A DNA stretch of 64,000 nucleotides, from assembly GCF_039538365.1 (NCBI RefSeq), contig NZ_BAABCA010000005.1, positions 124,001 through 188,000 of the forward strand. Reading direction: 5' to 3'. Positions 50,001-59,157 of the stretch are shown in pieces; within the stretch, counting starts at the first letter, position 1, and every line of letters begins with the position of its first letter. The translations under genes and the position numbers were made by a program. Source of the stretch: Postechiella marina. Its GTDB lineage: Bacteria; Bacteroidota; Bacteroidia; Flavobacteriales; Flavobacteriaceae. The notes under the pieces were generated by a model. That model had not been told where the DNA came from. It saw only the letters and a list, made by a program, of their open reading frames with translations, and did no database searches.

Positions 50001-53000
50001 ATGAAACAACAAAAAATTATTTATTCCTTACTGTTAATTACTCTTACCATTTTCAACTTAAATGCTCAAGATTTTTGGAAAGACAAACAAGTATATACTG
50101 TTGGAACCGAACCCCATGCTGCAACTCATTTTGTTTATGCCAATGAAGCTGCAGCTTTAAAAGGTAATTATCAAGAATCACCTTACTATAAAAGTCTTGC
50201 GGGTAACTGGAAATTTAACTGGGCAGAAACCCCTAAAGATAAACCAAAAGACTTTCACTTATCTAATTTCAATGTTGATGATTGGAGTACTATACCTGTT
50301 CCTGCTTGTTGGGAGCGTCATGGTTATGGTGCACCTTCTCATCGTGGACTCGGGGCTTTAGTTAGAGCCGAAAAAATCAAAATTCCAGGAGTACCAGATA
50401 ATGATAACCATGTGGGAAGTTATCGTACCTCTTTTAAGATTCCTAAAGGCTGGAAAAACAGACAAACACTACTTCATTTTAATGGCGTTTCTAGCGCATT
50501 TTACCTTTGGATAAATGGAGAATTGGTAGGCTATGACGAAGATGCCATGACCAGTTCTGTTTTTGATATATCTTCATTCTTAAAAGAAGGCGAAAATACC
50601 ATAGCTGTACAAGTATACCGCTGGACAACTGGTAGTTATTTAGAATCTGGAGACACATGGACATTTAGCGGGATTTTTAGAGATGTGTATTTACAAAGTC
50701 GCCCGAATGTACAAATCAAAGATTTTTTTCTTACCTCTAATTTAGATAAACAATATGTTGATGCTAAATTCAACGCAAAAATCAAGATTCATAATAATAG
50801 TGAAGTTGTTCCAAAAAACTACAAAGTTAAGATTGATATTTATGACGATGCTGGAGAGTTAATTTCAGAATCTGGAGATAAAAGCCCAAAAATAGGATGG
50901 CGCATGGGCAACCTTGGAGCAGAGACTATTCTTGAATATAATACAAATATAAAAAGCCCCAAATTATGGTCTGCAGAGTTCCCCAATTTATATACTGTTG
51001 TAATAACACTACTTGATGCTGAAGGTAAAACTGTTGAAGTAACACAATCTCCTTTTGGGTTTCGAGAAATCGAGATGAAGAATTTACAAGTACATATTAA
51101 TGGAGTGCCAATAAAAATTAAAGGTGCTAACCGTGGAGAATCTCATCCTGAAACAGGTAAAACATTAAGTGAAGCATCTATGATTCAGGATATTTTGTTA
51201 ATGAAACAAAACAACTTTAACTCAGTACGTTCTAGTCACCACCCAAACGACCCAAGGTGGTATGCTCTTTGCGATAAATACGGACTTTATGTCATGGATG
51301 AAGCGTTGGAGTCTCCAGATTATTTTATTAGAGGAAACAGTTTACCTGGTAGCGATATTGGATGGATGGGAGCTGCTTTAGACCGTGCAGTTGCAATGGT
51401 AGAACGCTCAAAAAACCACCCTTCCATTATTTTCTGGTCGTTAGGAAATGAATCTGGCTATGGACAAAATTTTGCTTTAATGAGTGATTATATTCGTAGG
51501 TTCGATCCAACACGTTTAATCTCGTACGACGGTAGAGAAACAGATTGTTGGGATGTTAAAGATTACTTCGATATGAATAGCTCCATGTATCCGTTTATTG
51601 AAGACGATCCAGAACAAAAACATTGGAAACTTTTGAGTTTCTGGGCAGATCCTAAATATAACAAACCCTACATTATGATTGAATATGCTCACGCCCAAGG
51701 CAATGCTCTTGGTAACTTTGCCGAATATTGGAGAGTGGTTAATAGCACGCCATCTTTTGTAGGTGGTTATATTTGGGATTGGGTAAATCAAACGTATAAC
51801 ACAAAAATGTCTGATGGTAGAATCCGTCAAAGTCACAAGCTAGATTATCACAAAACAGATACCATAGCTACAAATAAAAACTTCTCGAAATTAAAATACG
51901 AAGGCAACGAATGTGCTAAAGGTGCTGTTTTTTCAGACCGTAATGAAAAACCATTCATGGCAGAGATTAAAAAAGCACAACAATATATTTCTATATATGC
52001 AGATAAGAACAAAAAACATGTTTACCATGTAGACAACAAATATTATTTTTCAAACTTAAATCATTTTAACGGTAGTTGGCAATTAATTAAAGACGGAGAA
52101 ATTATTAAAGAGGGAAATATCCCAGCTTTCAATACAAAACCTAACGAAACTAGCGAATTTGAAGTTTCTATTCCTAAACTAAAGCCTAATGCAGAATATG
52201 TTATTCAGTTTAGCTATAAATTGAAAAAAGCCACGCTTTGGGCAAAAGCGGGCCATGAAGTAGCAAAAGAAGAAATTATTTTGCAAGAGTGGAAACCAAT
52301 AGAACATCAAGTATCTGGAACTGTTGATGTATTAGAAACAGCAAATAAAATTGTAATATCTGGTAAAAACTTTAAAATTAGCTTTAATAAATCATCTGGA
52401 ACAATTAATTCTATTTTGAACAATAAAAAAGAACTCATTGCACAAACAGGAACAATAAATGGACCAGAACTTAATGTTTACCGCTCTCCTATTGAAAATG
52501 ACCATAAGCATTACACAAAAAGCTGGGTAAAAGCTTCACTAAATGACTTAGTGGAAAAAACAATTTCTGTTGAAACATCTCAGGTAGATAAATCTAAAGT
52601 CAAAATTATGATAATAAAAGAATTCACTTCCAATTCTGGAAGTTTCAATCATAACTGCATTTATGAGATTAATGGCAATGGAACCATTAAAATGGACAAC
52701 AAAGTGACTCCTACTGGTTTTACAGATGTAACTGCTTTACCTAGAATAGGATTAAAATTAGGTTTGGTTGAAGGTTTGGAAGATGTTAGTTGGTATGGTC
52801 GTGGACCTCAAGAAAACTATCCAGATCGTAAGGAATCTGCACACTTGGGTATCTACAAATCAAACGCTACAAATTTATTTACACCATACATTGTACCGCA
52901 AGAAAATGGCGCTCGGTCGGATACACGATGGATGGAACTTGGGTTTAAAAACAGTAAAAAATCGGCACTAACCGTAACGTCTAATAAACCTTTTATTTTT

Positions 53001-53204
53001 TCAGCATTACATTATGATGCTAATGATATGGACAACGCCAGTAGACCAGAATTTATGCAAAAAAGAAAGGAAACCATATTAAGTATTGATTCTGAAATGT
53101 TAGGACTTGGAAATGCCAGTTGCGGGCCTCCTCCGTTAAATGAATATTTGTTACCAGTTAAAAACTATGCGTTTAGTTTTACATTTAATTTAAACAGTAA
53201 ATAA
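50001..53204 (+). CDS. secreted GH2 beta-galactosidase
   Basis: A 1067-aa glycoside hydrolase family 2 enzyme with a signal peptide (cut after NLNA). Domains in order: sugar-binding jelly roll (~50-230), Ig-like beta sandwich (~240-350), TIM barrel (~355-650), second beta sandwich and the LacZ small-chain C-terminal domain (~780-1065). Catalytic residues: general acid Glu in FWSLGNESGYG (~484) and nucleophile Glu in MIEYAHAQGNALGNF (~560). It removes beta-linked galactose from the ends of oligosaccharides in the periplasm or outside. Its 3' end is closed by a terminator. A membrane regulator is divergent upstream. Confidence 0.93.
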   Translation: MKQQKIIYSLLLITLTIFNLNAQDFWKDKQVYTVGTEPHAATHFVYANEAAALKGNYQESPYYKSLAGNWKFNWAETPKDKPKDFHLSNFNVDDWSTIPVPACWERHGYGAPSHRGLGALVRAEKIKIPGVPDNDNHVGSYRTSFKIPKGWKNRQTLLHFNGVSSAFYLWINGELVGYDEDAMTSSVFDISSFLKEGENTIAVQVYRWTTGSYLESGDTWTFSGIFRDVYLQSRPNVQIKDFFLTSNLDKQYVDAKFNAKIKIHNNSEVVPKNYKVKIDIYDDAGELISESGDKSPKIGWRMGNLGAETILEYNTNIKSPKLWSAEFPNLYTVVITLLDAEGKTVEVTQSPFGFREIEMKNLQVHINGVPIKIKGANRGESHPETGKTLSEASMIQDILLMKQNNFNSVRSSHHPNDPRWYALCDKYGLYVMDEALESPDYFIRGNSLPGSDIGWMGAALDRAVAMVERSKNHPSIIFWSLGNESGYGQNFALMSDYIRRFDPTRLISYDGRETDCWDVKDYFDMNSSMYPFIEDDPEQKHWKLLSFWADPKYNKPYIMIEYAHAQGNALGNFAEYWRVVNSTPSFVGGYIWDWVNQTYNTKMSDGRIRQSHKLDYHKTDTIATNKNFSKLKYEGNECAKGAVFSDRNEKPFMAEIKKAQQYISIYADKNKKHVYHVDNKYYFSNLNHFNGSWQLIKDGEIIKEGNIPAFNTKPNETSEFEVSIPKLKPNAEYVIQFSYKLKKATLWAKAGHEVAKEEIILQEWKPIEHQVSGTVDVLETANKIVISGKNFKISFNKSSGTINSILNNKKELIAQTGTINGPELNVYRSPIENDHKHYTKSWVKASLNDLVEKTISVETSQVDKSKVKIMIIKEFTSNSGSFNHNCIYEINGNGTIKMDNKVTPTGFTDVTALPRIGLKLGLVEGLEDVSWYGRGPQENYPDRKESAHLGIYKSNATNLFTPYIVPQENGARSDTRWMELGFKNSKKSALTVTSNKPFIFSALHYDANDMDNASRPEFMQKRKETILSIDSEMLGLGNASCGPPPLNEYLLPVKNYAFSFTFNLNSK

Positions 53205-53283
53205 AATAGACAAACACCTTTTTCCTCTTATTTTAATACTTAAGAGACCGCAAAACAACTATTTACTATTTGCATAACTATTA

Positions 53284-53312
53284 AAAACCCAAGAATTTTA
53301 TTCTTGGGTTCT
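53284..53312 (+). terminator. terminator after the GH2 gene
   Basis: AACCCAAGAA (53286-) and TTCTTGGGTT (to 53310) form a perfect stem with a short loop and T-rich tail, 80 bp after the stop. Confidence 0.75.
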
Positions 53313-53389
53313 TGCTTTTATGTATTTGCGCATCGATATTATACACCTCTCCTATCTTTAACAATATTTTCTTTAAAGAATCTCATTTT

Positions 53390-53491
53390 CTACCCCATCA
53401 TTACCTCTACAAACACTTGTACAAGTTCCTTCATTTTATCTAGAATACGTTCTCATATTTCTCTTGCTTTTAAAATACTTGGTCTGTTATC
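53390..53491 (-). pseudogene. decayed hsdR 3' end
   Basis: On the minus strand this ~100-bp stretch reads RPSILKAREI*ERILDKMKE ... VFVEVMMG*, matching the last ~34 codons of hsdR at 31436 closely at both DNA and protein level, with a TGA in place of a GGA codon. It is outside the island, ~5 kb right of attR. The rest of the 410-bp gap (53205-53614) holds only the GH2 terminator and AT-rich DNA. Confidence 0.75.
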
Positions 53492-53614
53492 GTTTTTTAA
53501 ACAAAGAAAACTAAAAACCAGTGTTTTAATCATATTCCAAATAGTGTTTTTCCTCTTTTATTGTATAAATAATAAGTATAATATGCAGTCTCTAAAATTC
53601 TGAATATTATAATT

Positions 53615-54286
53615 ATGAAAAATCTATTAAATGTTGCTATTAACGAAGTTGGTGTTACAGAAATAAAAGGTCTAAAGCATAATAAACGCATTTTAGAGTA
53701 TGCAGAGCAATCTTATTTTTCATGGATAAAAGACGACGAAACACCATGGTGTAGTGTCTTTTTAAATTGGGTAGCTAAAGAGGCTGGTTTAAGTACATCA
53801 AAATCTGCAGCTGCTAGATCTTGGCAAAACGTAGGTTTTGAAACACAAGAGCCAGAACCTGGAGATATTGTTGTTTTTTGGCGAGATAATATTAATTCGC
53901 ACTTAGGCCATGTTGGCATTTATTTAGGTTTCTCTAAAGACGGAAATCGTGTTTATGTACTTGGAGGTAATCAAGGTGACGCTGTGTCTATATCTGCTTA
54001 CCCAACCAACCGAGTCTTGTCTTTTAGGCGATTAACAAATACTGGCAACAGTAAACTCCCTCCTAGTCCATTAAGAAAAGGTAGTAAAGGTACAAATATT
54101 GTAAAACTACAAAATGCTCTAAAGGTATTAGGTTTTAACCCTGGTACTTCTGATGGCGATTATGGCAACAAAACAGAAAGCGCTATTAAACAATTACAGT
54201 CTACCAACAATAGTTTAAAAATAACGGGTATTTATAATGCACAAACCAAAGACTATATGCAAACTCTTTTAGCCAATAAAGGCTAA
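53615..54286 (+). CDS. TIGR02594/CHAP-like peptidoglycan hydrolase with PG-binding domain
   Basis: A 223-aa protein without signal peptide. Residues ~1-135 match the TIGR02594 (NlpC/P60-CHAP-like) family: TPWCSVFLNWVAKEAGL has the catalytic Cys, LGHVGIYLG the catalytic His. Residues ~155-220 form a peptidoglycan-binding domain (GSKGTNIVKLQNALKVLGFN, DGDYGNKTESAIKQLQ). The enzyme would cut cell-wall peptides; lack of a signal peptide resembles phage endolysins or toxins released otherwise. It is followed at 18 bp by a membrane-protein gene that might act as its partner (e.g. for export). Confidence 0.85.
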   Translation: MKNLLNVAINEVGVTEIKGLKHNKRILEYAEQSYFSWIKDDETPWCSVFLNWVAKEAGLSTSKSAAARSWQNVGFETQEPEPGDIVVFWRDNINSHLGHVGIYLGFSKDGNRVYVLGGNQGDAVSISAYPTNRVLSFRRLTNTGNSKLPPSPLRKGSKGTNIVKLQNALKVLGFNPGTSDGDYGNKTESAIKQLQSTNNSLKITGIYNAQTKDYMQTLLANKG

Positions 54287-54304
54287 AAACAAATAAAGAA
54301 CCAG

Positions 54305-54973
54305 ATGAAAGAGGTTAAACACATTAAAATTTTAATTGCAATTACTATAATTGCGGGAGCTATTGGAGGTATTGGTAACTATTTTATGATAGACATAAAA
54401 CCAAAAAATGCTATAGGCCTTATAAAACCTATAATAATGGGTATAATAGCATCGGCTGTTTTACCCTTATTTTTAAAATTAGCATCGAGCAATATTTTAG
54501 ATTATGTTGAAGAACATTTACGCTATAAAAATTACATTTACTTTGTTAGTTTGTGCTTATTGGCTGCACTTTTTGCCGATGTTTTTCTAAAAGGTATTTA
54601 CGCAAAAGTGTTTAATGAAGTATCTGAAGAAATTGCTGTGATTGAACAAAAGATAGAAAACTCTAACGAAAAAGTAGATTATGCGCTCTACAACATTAAA
54701 ACCGAAAAAACTAAAACTCTTATTGATAAGAAAAGCAAAACAAAAGATGAAGAAATACGCGGTTACCAGAAAGCGCTTAATTTAGATAAAATGGAGGCTA
54801 CTGTTTATTATGAAATTAAGACTAATAAAATATCTGATAATAAAGAACTTTATAAACTAGGTTCTCCTGAAAAAATAGATAACACCGTTACTAAATTAAA
54901 AAAAAATAATTTGGTAAAAGAGTTTGAGGTTGACAAAACAAAAATGATTGTTCCCAAAAACATATCAAACTAA
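54305..54973 (+). CDS. membrane protein with coiled coil and winged-helix-like C terminus
   Basis: A 222-aa protein with three hydrophobic helices in the first ~105 residues (ILIAITIIAGAIGGIGNYFMI; PIIMGIIASAVLPLFL; YIYFVSLCLLAALFADVFL), an acidic coiled coil (~110-140) and a C-terminal HTH-like part (ELYKLGSPEKIDNTVTKLKKNNLV). I think of the group called YEATS-associated helix-containing proteins from the GGIGNYF motif, but not with certainty. Close spacing to the hydrolase gene suggests co-transcription. Confidence 0.6.
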   Translation: MKEVKHIKILIAITIIAGAIGGIGNYFMIDIKPKNAIGLIKPIIMGIIASAVLPLFLKLASSNILDYVEEHLRYKNYIYFVSLCLLAALFADVFLKGIYAKVFNEVSEEIAVIEQKIENSNEKVDYALYNIKTEKTKTLIDKKSKTKDEEIRGYQKALNLDKMEATVYYEIKTNKISDNKELYKLGSPEKIDNTVTKLKKNNLVKEFEVDKTKMIVPKNISN

Positions 54974-55005
54974 AAACATATAGCTTGTAGCTATTTTCTA
55001 CCTTT

Positions 55006-55830
55006 TTATTGATGAATGGTTAAAACAAGATTATGCTGCAACGATTTTAAAGTAGATATTACTGCCGATTGACTTAAACCTACCCTCCTAAATACATCTG
55101 GTTTTTTATCTGTTACACATAAAATTTCATTAAGATGAGATACTGCATAATCTTTTAAATTTAGCATCTTTTTTGTGTGCACTACTTTTATTTTTTTGTT
55201 AGAAAAGCTTTTTAAATGATTTATTAAACGTTGTAAATAACCTTCGGCTTCGGTTGTTAAGGTTTTATTATTATCTAAAACCAAAATATTAATGACAAAA
55301 TTGGTGTTTTTTAAAATTTCTAAAAACGTATCAATACCAAAAGTTCTAACTTGATCTTTAAAAGTAGAAGTAATAGTTAAATTCAAGGTTTTGTTTACCA
55401 ACGCACATGGCGGAACTATTAAAACAGGACAAGTTCTTATTTTATCTACTATATCTTTAATGTTTTTACTAATTACTCGATTACCTTTTAAAACCAATAA
55501 GTCTATGTTTAAATTATCAATGTGCATCTCTATACCTTTTACCAAAGTGGCATACTCTGAAATTACATGGTATTGATGCCTAAAATTAGTTCCTATTCCA
55601 CTATATTTTTTTAATAAACTACCTAAATTATTTAAAGAGTTTTCTTGAGGCTTATCAAACCAATCATCGTCTGCTTGCAATAATTCTATAGCATTTAAGC
55701 CATAAGCATCAAAAGTATATGTGTTTAAAAAATAAAAGGCGCATCTTTCATTTTTAAAAAGCTCGACAATATAATTTATAGTTTGATAGCTTTTTTTCGA
55801 AAAATCTGTTGGTATTAAAATTTTTTTCAT
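55006..55830 (-). CDS. universal stress protein (two UspA domains)
   Basis: A 274-aa tandem Usp protein. The first domain begins KILIPTDFSKKSYQTINYIVELF and has LDLLVLKGNRVISKNIKDIVDKI near its end; the second (~145-270) is more divergent with the ADKKPD-type loops. Usp proteins bind ATP or nucleotides and respond to growth arrest and oxidative stress. It is the last gene of a minus-strand block with helical proteins, a GreA-like factor and a two-component system. The G-rich ATP loop is not perfect, so nucleotide binding is uncertain. Confidence 0.85.
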   Translation of the reverse strand: MKKILIPTDFSKKSYQTINYIVELFKNERCAFYFLNTYTFDAYGLNAIELLQADDDWFDKPQENSLNNLGSLLKKYSGIGTNFRHQYHVISEYATLVKGIEMHIDNLNIDLLVLKGNRVISKNIKDIVDKIRTCPVLIVPPCALVNKTLNLTITSTFKDQVRTFGIDTFLEILKNTNFVINILVLDNNKTLTTEAEGYLQRLINHLKSFSNKKIKVVHTKKMLNLKDYAVSHLNEILCVTDKKPDVFRRVGLSQSAVISTLKSLQHNLVLTIHQ

Positions 55831-55834
55831 CCTT

Positions 55835-56224
55835 CTATTTACGTTTATACTTCATTAATAATTTGTATATATGCATTTTAAACGCATTATATTCTTGTAC
55901 AAGTAACATATATTGCTCACGCTTTTTTTCATGCATTTTGGTTCTAGGCGTATTATATTCTAAGTTTCCATATTCAAATTCTTTATTAAGTTCTTGATTG
56001 TATTTACAAAACGTTGCCATGCTTAAAACATTTTTTCGTCGTAATGCTTTAATTAAATTTATAATACTAGTATTTTTAATAAGTTGTTTTTCTAGTACGC
56101 TAAAAGCATCCAACTCGTTATTAAATGCTTCTAACGTATAGATCCAAAAATTTAATTCGTTTAAATCTTTTTGAATGCAAAGTCGCCTTTGATTCTCTAT
56201 TTTATTTGATAAATGTGGGGACAC
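55835..56224 (-). CDS. helical protein, first of a diverged pair
   Basis: A 129-aa all-helical, basic protein (LNELNFWIYTLEAFNNELDAF, LRRKNVLSMATFCKYNQELN, YNAFKMHIYKLLMKYKRK). It ends 4 bp before the Usp start on the minus strand. Its outline (W at the same place in a first helix, L/E-rich repeats, KKREQYMLLVQEYNAFK tail) is shared with the next protein. No known family. Charged helices suggest a cytoplasmic scaffold or stress protein. Confidence 0.6.
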   Translation of the reverse strand: MSPHLSNKIENQRRLCIQKDLNELNFWIYTLEAFNNELDAFSVLEKQLIKNTSIINLIKALRRKNVLSMATFCKYNQELNKEFEYGNLEYNTPRTKMHEKKREQYMLLVQEYNAFKMHIYKLLMKYKRK

Positions 56225-56235
56225 AAATTAAAGCA

Positions 56236-56655
56236 CTAAACAGATTTTAAAAGAGAGAATTTAACTTGTAATTTGTTAAAAAACTCATCTTTTAATTTTC
56301 TATATTTATCTAAATGATATAAATAACTTCTTCGATAACTTTCGTGCTCTGTTATATAAACCATATTACATTGCATGCTTTCGCATTCTGCTATTTTAAA
56401 CCTAACAGAAGCGTATTTCTTTAGAGCTACTAGTAAATTCTTATTTTCGGTTTGCTTTTTTAACAACCTACTTAAAACGCTATTAGTCTTTAGCTTTCCT
56501 TTTAATTTTTCTCTATAAACACCTATAAGGTTAGCTAGCTCTGTTTCAATATATGTTAAATGACTAATCCAATTATTAAGTTCTAGAGTGTTTATTTTAT
56601 GCGCGATATCTACATCTGTATCGTGATCGAAAATTTCTATACTATCTGCCTTCAT
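56236..56655 (-). CDS. helical protein, second of a diverged pair
   Basis: A 139-aa protein with the same layout as its neighbour: KINTLELNNWISHLTYIETELANL then a long basic helix and YLYHLDKYRKLKDEFFNKLQ. The shared LN-x-WI-x-L-x-x-I/E-x-E-L core and spacing imply an old duplication. It lies 12 bp from the Gre-like gene and 11 bp from the partner. Function unknown. Confidence 0.6.
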   Translation of the reverse strand: MKADSIEIFDHDTDVDIAHKINTLELNNWISHLTYIETELANLIGVYREKLKGKLKTNSVLSRLLKKQTENKNLLVALKKYASVRFKIAECESMQCNMVYITEHESYRRSYLYHLDKYRKLKDEFFNKLQVKFSLLKSV

Positions 56656-56666
56656 CTTAATAATTT

Positions 56667-57086
56667 TTATATAGCAACATCTATATTTTTAAACATTGTT
56701 TCTTGTTCTACTTTAATTACTTTAAGATCTAGTTTTCCTTGGGTAAAATTCCAAACAACAGTATCGCCTTCAGAATACCCCAATAAGGCTGCTCCCATTG
56801 GAGCAAAAACAGATATTTTACTATTACTTACATCATTATCTAACGGAGCAACCACTTGAAATGTTTTTTCTAATTGATTCTCAAAAAATAAAGTGACTTT
56901 ACTATTAAAACGTATAACATCCTTTGGCATATCTGCATCGTCTACAATATGAGCTTCTTTAAGTTCTTCTTTTAATTTTTTTAAAGCCTCTTTATTGTCA
57001 AACTTATTTTCGTACTCAGATATGTTAAGCATACGTTTTAAATACACATATTCTTTTTTTTCTAATATTAAACTTCCATACTTCAT
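56667..57086 (-). CDS. GreA/GreB-type or Rnk-like transcription factor
   Basis: A 139-aa protein (start 57086, MKYGSLILEKK). The C-terminal half has the Gre/Rnk C-domain: SVFAPMGAALLGYSEGDTVVWNF (PxGxALLG motif) and KLDLKVIKVEQ. The N-terminal half is a shorter helical arm than in GreA, so it may be an Rnk-type regulator that binds RNA polymerase without cleavage activity. Start 57086 is used because the extra seven residues at 57107 are lysine-rich and unusual. It is in a stress-type operon with Usp. Confidence 0.8.
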   Translation of the reverse strand: MKYGSLILEKKEYVYLKRMLNISEYENKFDNKEALKKLKEELKEAHIVDDADMPKDVIRFNSKVTLFFENQLEKTFQVVAPLDNDVSNSKISVFAPMGAALLGYSEGDTVVWNFTQGKLDLKVIKVEQETMFKNIDVAI

Positions 57087-57211
57087 TTTATTTTTGCTTT
57101 TAATCAACCATTATGCGTATAAATTCCCCTCCTAAAAAACGTATTACACTATATTTAAGCGCAAATACGTTGTATACTTACCAACTTAAAAAAAAGCAAG
57201 TTTTATGCTTA

Positions 57212-57574
57212 CTATAATTTAATTTCGTTGGAAGCCAAAGCATCTTCTAAATTAATAGAAACTGTATTTACTGTTCTAAAAAAACGCTTACCGTCTGTAC
57301 GCTTTACATCGATTATTGTATTTCCATTTTTACCAGATTTTACGTTGGTAACAACAACTTCTTCGCCTTTAACAGCTTTGTAATTTGCTATACCTCCTCT
57401 TTTAATAATAAAATTAGCTCTAGGAAACTTAATGTGTTTGTATTGTGCTGTAGATGGCATTCCTATTTCTATTACATCGCCTTTTGCTACAGTGGCCTGT
57501 TTACGTATTACATCTTGAGCGTTTACACTTAAAACTCCTAATGCAATAAAAATAACTGATACATACTTTCTCAT
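57212..57574 (-). CDS. small exported protein, unknown
   Basis: A 120-aa protein with a signal peptide (MRKYVSVIFIALGVLSVNA). The mature part is beta-rich (RKQATVAKGDVIEIG, YKHIKFPRANFIIKRGG, GEEVVVTNVKSGKNGNTI). A periplasmic or outer-membrane role is likely. No known family. It lies between terminators: one at 57718 above it and the Gre gene 105 bp below. Confidence 0.6.
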   Translation of the reverse strand: MRKYVSVIFIALGVLSVNAQDVIRKQATVAKGDVIEIGMPSTAQYKHIKFPRANFIIKRGGIANYKAVKGEEVVVTNVKSGKNGNTIIDVKRTDGKRFFRTVNTVSINLEDALASNEIKL

Positions 57575-57717
57575 AAAAAAAATATTTAAAATTAAACTTA
57601 ATTAAACATCAAGTTGATAGATAATTTGTATCTGTTTACAAATATTATTTTTCGTCAACTTGCTTATTTATAAAAAAGCAAATGGTATTCCTTTTTAAAT
57701 AAAAAAAGCAACTAAAA

Positions 57718-57750
57718 ACAGAAAACCCTTTATTTAAAAGGGTTTTCTGT
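57718..57750 (-). terminator. terminator of the NtrC/HK/HPP unit
   Basis: ACAGAAAACCCTTT and AAAGGGTTTTCTGT form an almost perfect long stem with a U-run on the minus strand, ~75 bp after the regulator gene ends (57826). Confidence 0.8.
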
Positions 57751-57825
57751 TATAAAAAAATTATATGTAAAAAAAATGATTGGGGCAAAATTTCCCAGAA
57801 GCGTAAAAACGCATCAATAAAATAT

Positions 57826-59154
57826 TTAATCTAACAACTTTTGACGAAGCGTTTTTCTGTCTATTTTAAGAATTTGAGCAGCTTTTGTTTTGTTATTTCC
57901 TGTTGCTCGTAATACTTTTTCTATGTACTTTTTTTCTATAACCTTTAATGGTTCTAGCGCATCATCAGAAAAATCTAAAGTATATTTTAAATGATTTGGC
58001 AAATGCTCTACATCTATAACCTTATCGCTCATAATTACTGCACGCTGTACTACATTTTCTAATTCCCTAATATTACCTGGCCAATTATAACGTTTTAAAA
58101 CTGATAAAGCCTCAGGAGTCATTTTTATAAATCGATCTTTATACTCTACACCGTATTTAAACAAAAACTTATCTACTAATAACGGAATATCGTCTTTTCG
58201 CTCTCGCAATGGTGCTACATTTATTTCTACAACTGTTAACCTATAAAACAAATCTTCTCTAAAGGTTTGTTTTTGTATCATGTCTAATAAATCGCTATTG
58301 GTGGCTGCAATAATTCTAACATCTATTTTTTCTGTTTTTTGCGAACCTACTTTAATAACTTCCTTTTCTTGCAACACCCTTAAAAGTCTGGTTTGCACCG
58401 CCAAAGAAGCATTACCTATTTCGTCTAAAAAAATAGTACCTCCATGAGCTGCTTGAAAAAAACCATTTCTATTACTTTCTGCTCCAGTAAAAGCCCCTTT
58501 TAAATACCCAAACAATTCGGCTTCGAGAAGATTTTCTGGTATAGCTCCACAATTTACCGCTACAAAAGGCGCTCGAGCAAATTTACCTTTATAATGTATA
58601 GCTCTAGCAACAAGTTCTTTTCCTGTTCCGCTCTCACCTTTAACCAATACGGTTGCTTTATTATCTTTTAAACGATCTATTAGTTGAATAACATCATTTA
58701 TTTTTTCTGAATTGCCTATAATTTCTCCATAGGCTTCATTTTTTTCTTTGATGGATTTATTGGCGCTGGTATTTTTTTCTTCGGAAATAGACATCGATTT
58801 GTTTATAGCCAATTTTAACTCCTCTTTTGTAAAAGGTTTTGTTAAATAATCGACCACGCCAGATTTAATAGCTACTAGCGAATTTTGAACCGAAGGGTAA
58901 CCTGTTACCACCAATTTAGGCAAATTAGGATAATGCTCTGAAACAAATTTTATTAATTCAAATCCATCTATTTCTGGCATTTTTAAATCTGTTATCAATA
59001 AACCTATTTTTGTATCTCTTAAAATTGCAACAGCTTCTTTTACCGAAACAGCCTTAAAAACATGATAATTCCACGATTGTAAATGGCGCTGTAACACCTC
59101 TAAAACATTAATATCGTCATCAACAATAAGTATATTTTCTTTTCGTAATTGCAT
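57826..59154 (-). CDS. sigma-54-dependent response regulator (NtrC type)
   Basis: A 442-aa regulator: receiver domain (LIVDDDINVLEVLQRHL, LLITDLKMPEIDGFEL with phospho-Asp ~56, LTKPFTKEEL with Lys), AAA+ domain (GESGTGKELVARAIHYKGK Walker A, GAFTGAESNRNG sigma-54 contact loop, GGTIFLDEIGNA Walker B), and a Fis-type HTH at the C terminus (NNKTKAAQILKIDRKTLRQKL). It activates sigma-54 promoters after phosphorylation. The kinase gene lies 3 bp upstream on the same strand, HPP gene beyond it. Confidence 0.93.
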   Translation of the reverse strand: MQLRKENILIVDDDINVLEVLQRHLQSWNYHVFKAVSVKEAVAILRDTKIGLLITDLKMPEIDGFELIKFVSEHYPNLPKLVVTGYPSVQNSLVAIKSGVVDYLTKPFTKEELKLAINKSMSISEEKNTSANKSIKEKNEAYGEIIGNSEKINDVIQLIDRLKDNKATVLVKGESGTGKELVARAIHYKGKFARAPFVAVNCGAIPENLLEAELFGYLKGAFTGAESNRNGFFQAAHGGTIFLDEIGNASLAVQTRLLRVLQEKEVIKVGSQKTEKIDVRIIAATNSDLLDMIQKQTFREDLFYRLTVVEINVAPLRERKDDIPLLVDKFLFKYGVEYKDRFIKMTPEALSVLKRYNWPGNIRELENVVQRAVIMSDKVIDVEHLPNHLKYTLDFSDDALEPLKVIEKKYIEKVLRATGNNKTKAAQILKIDRKTLRQKLLD

Positions 59155-59157
59155 AGT

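Noticed and set aside
53304..53603. 99-aa plus-strand ORF right of the GH2 gene
   Set aside because: It is the opposite strand of the hsdR relic and the GH2 terminator, with no coding features of its own.
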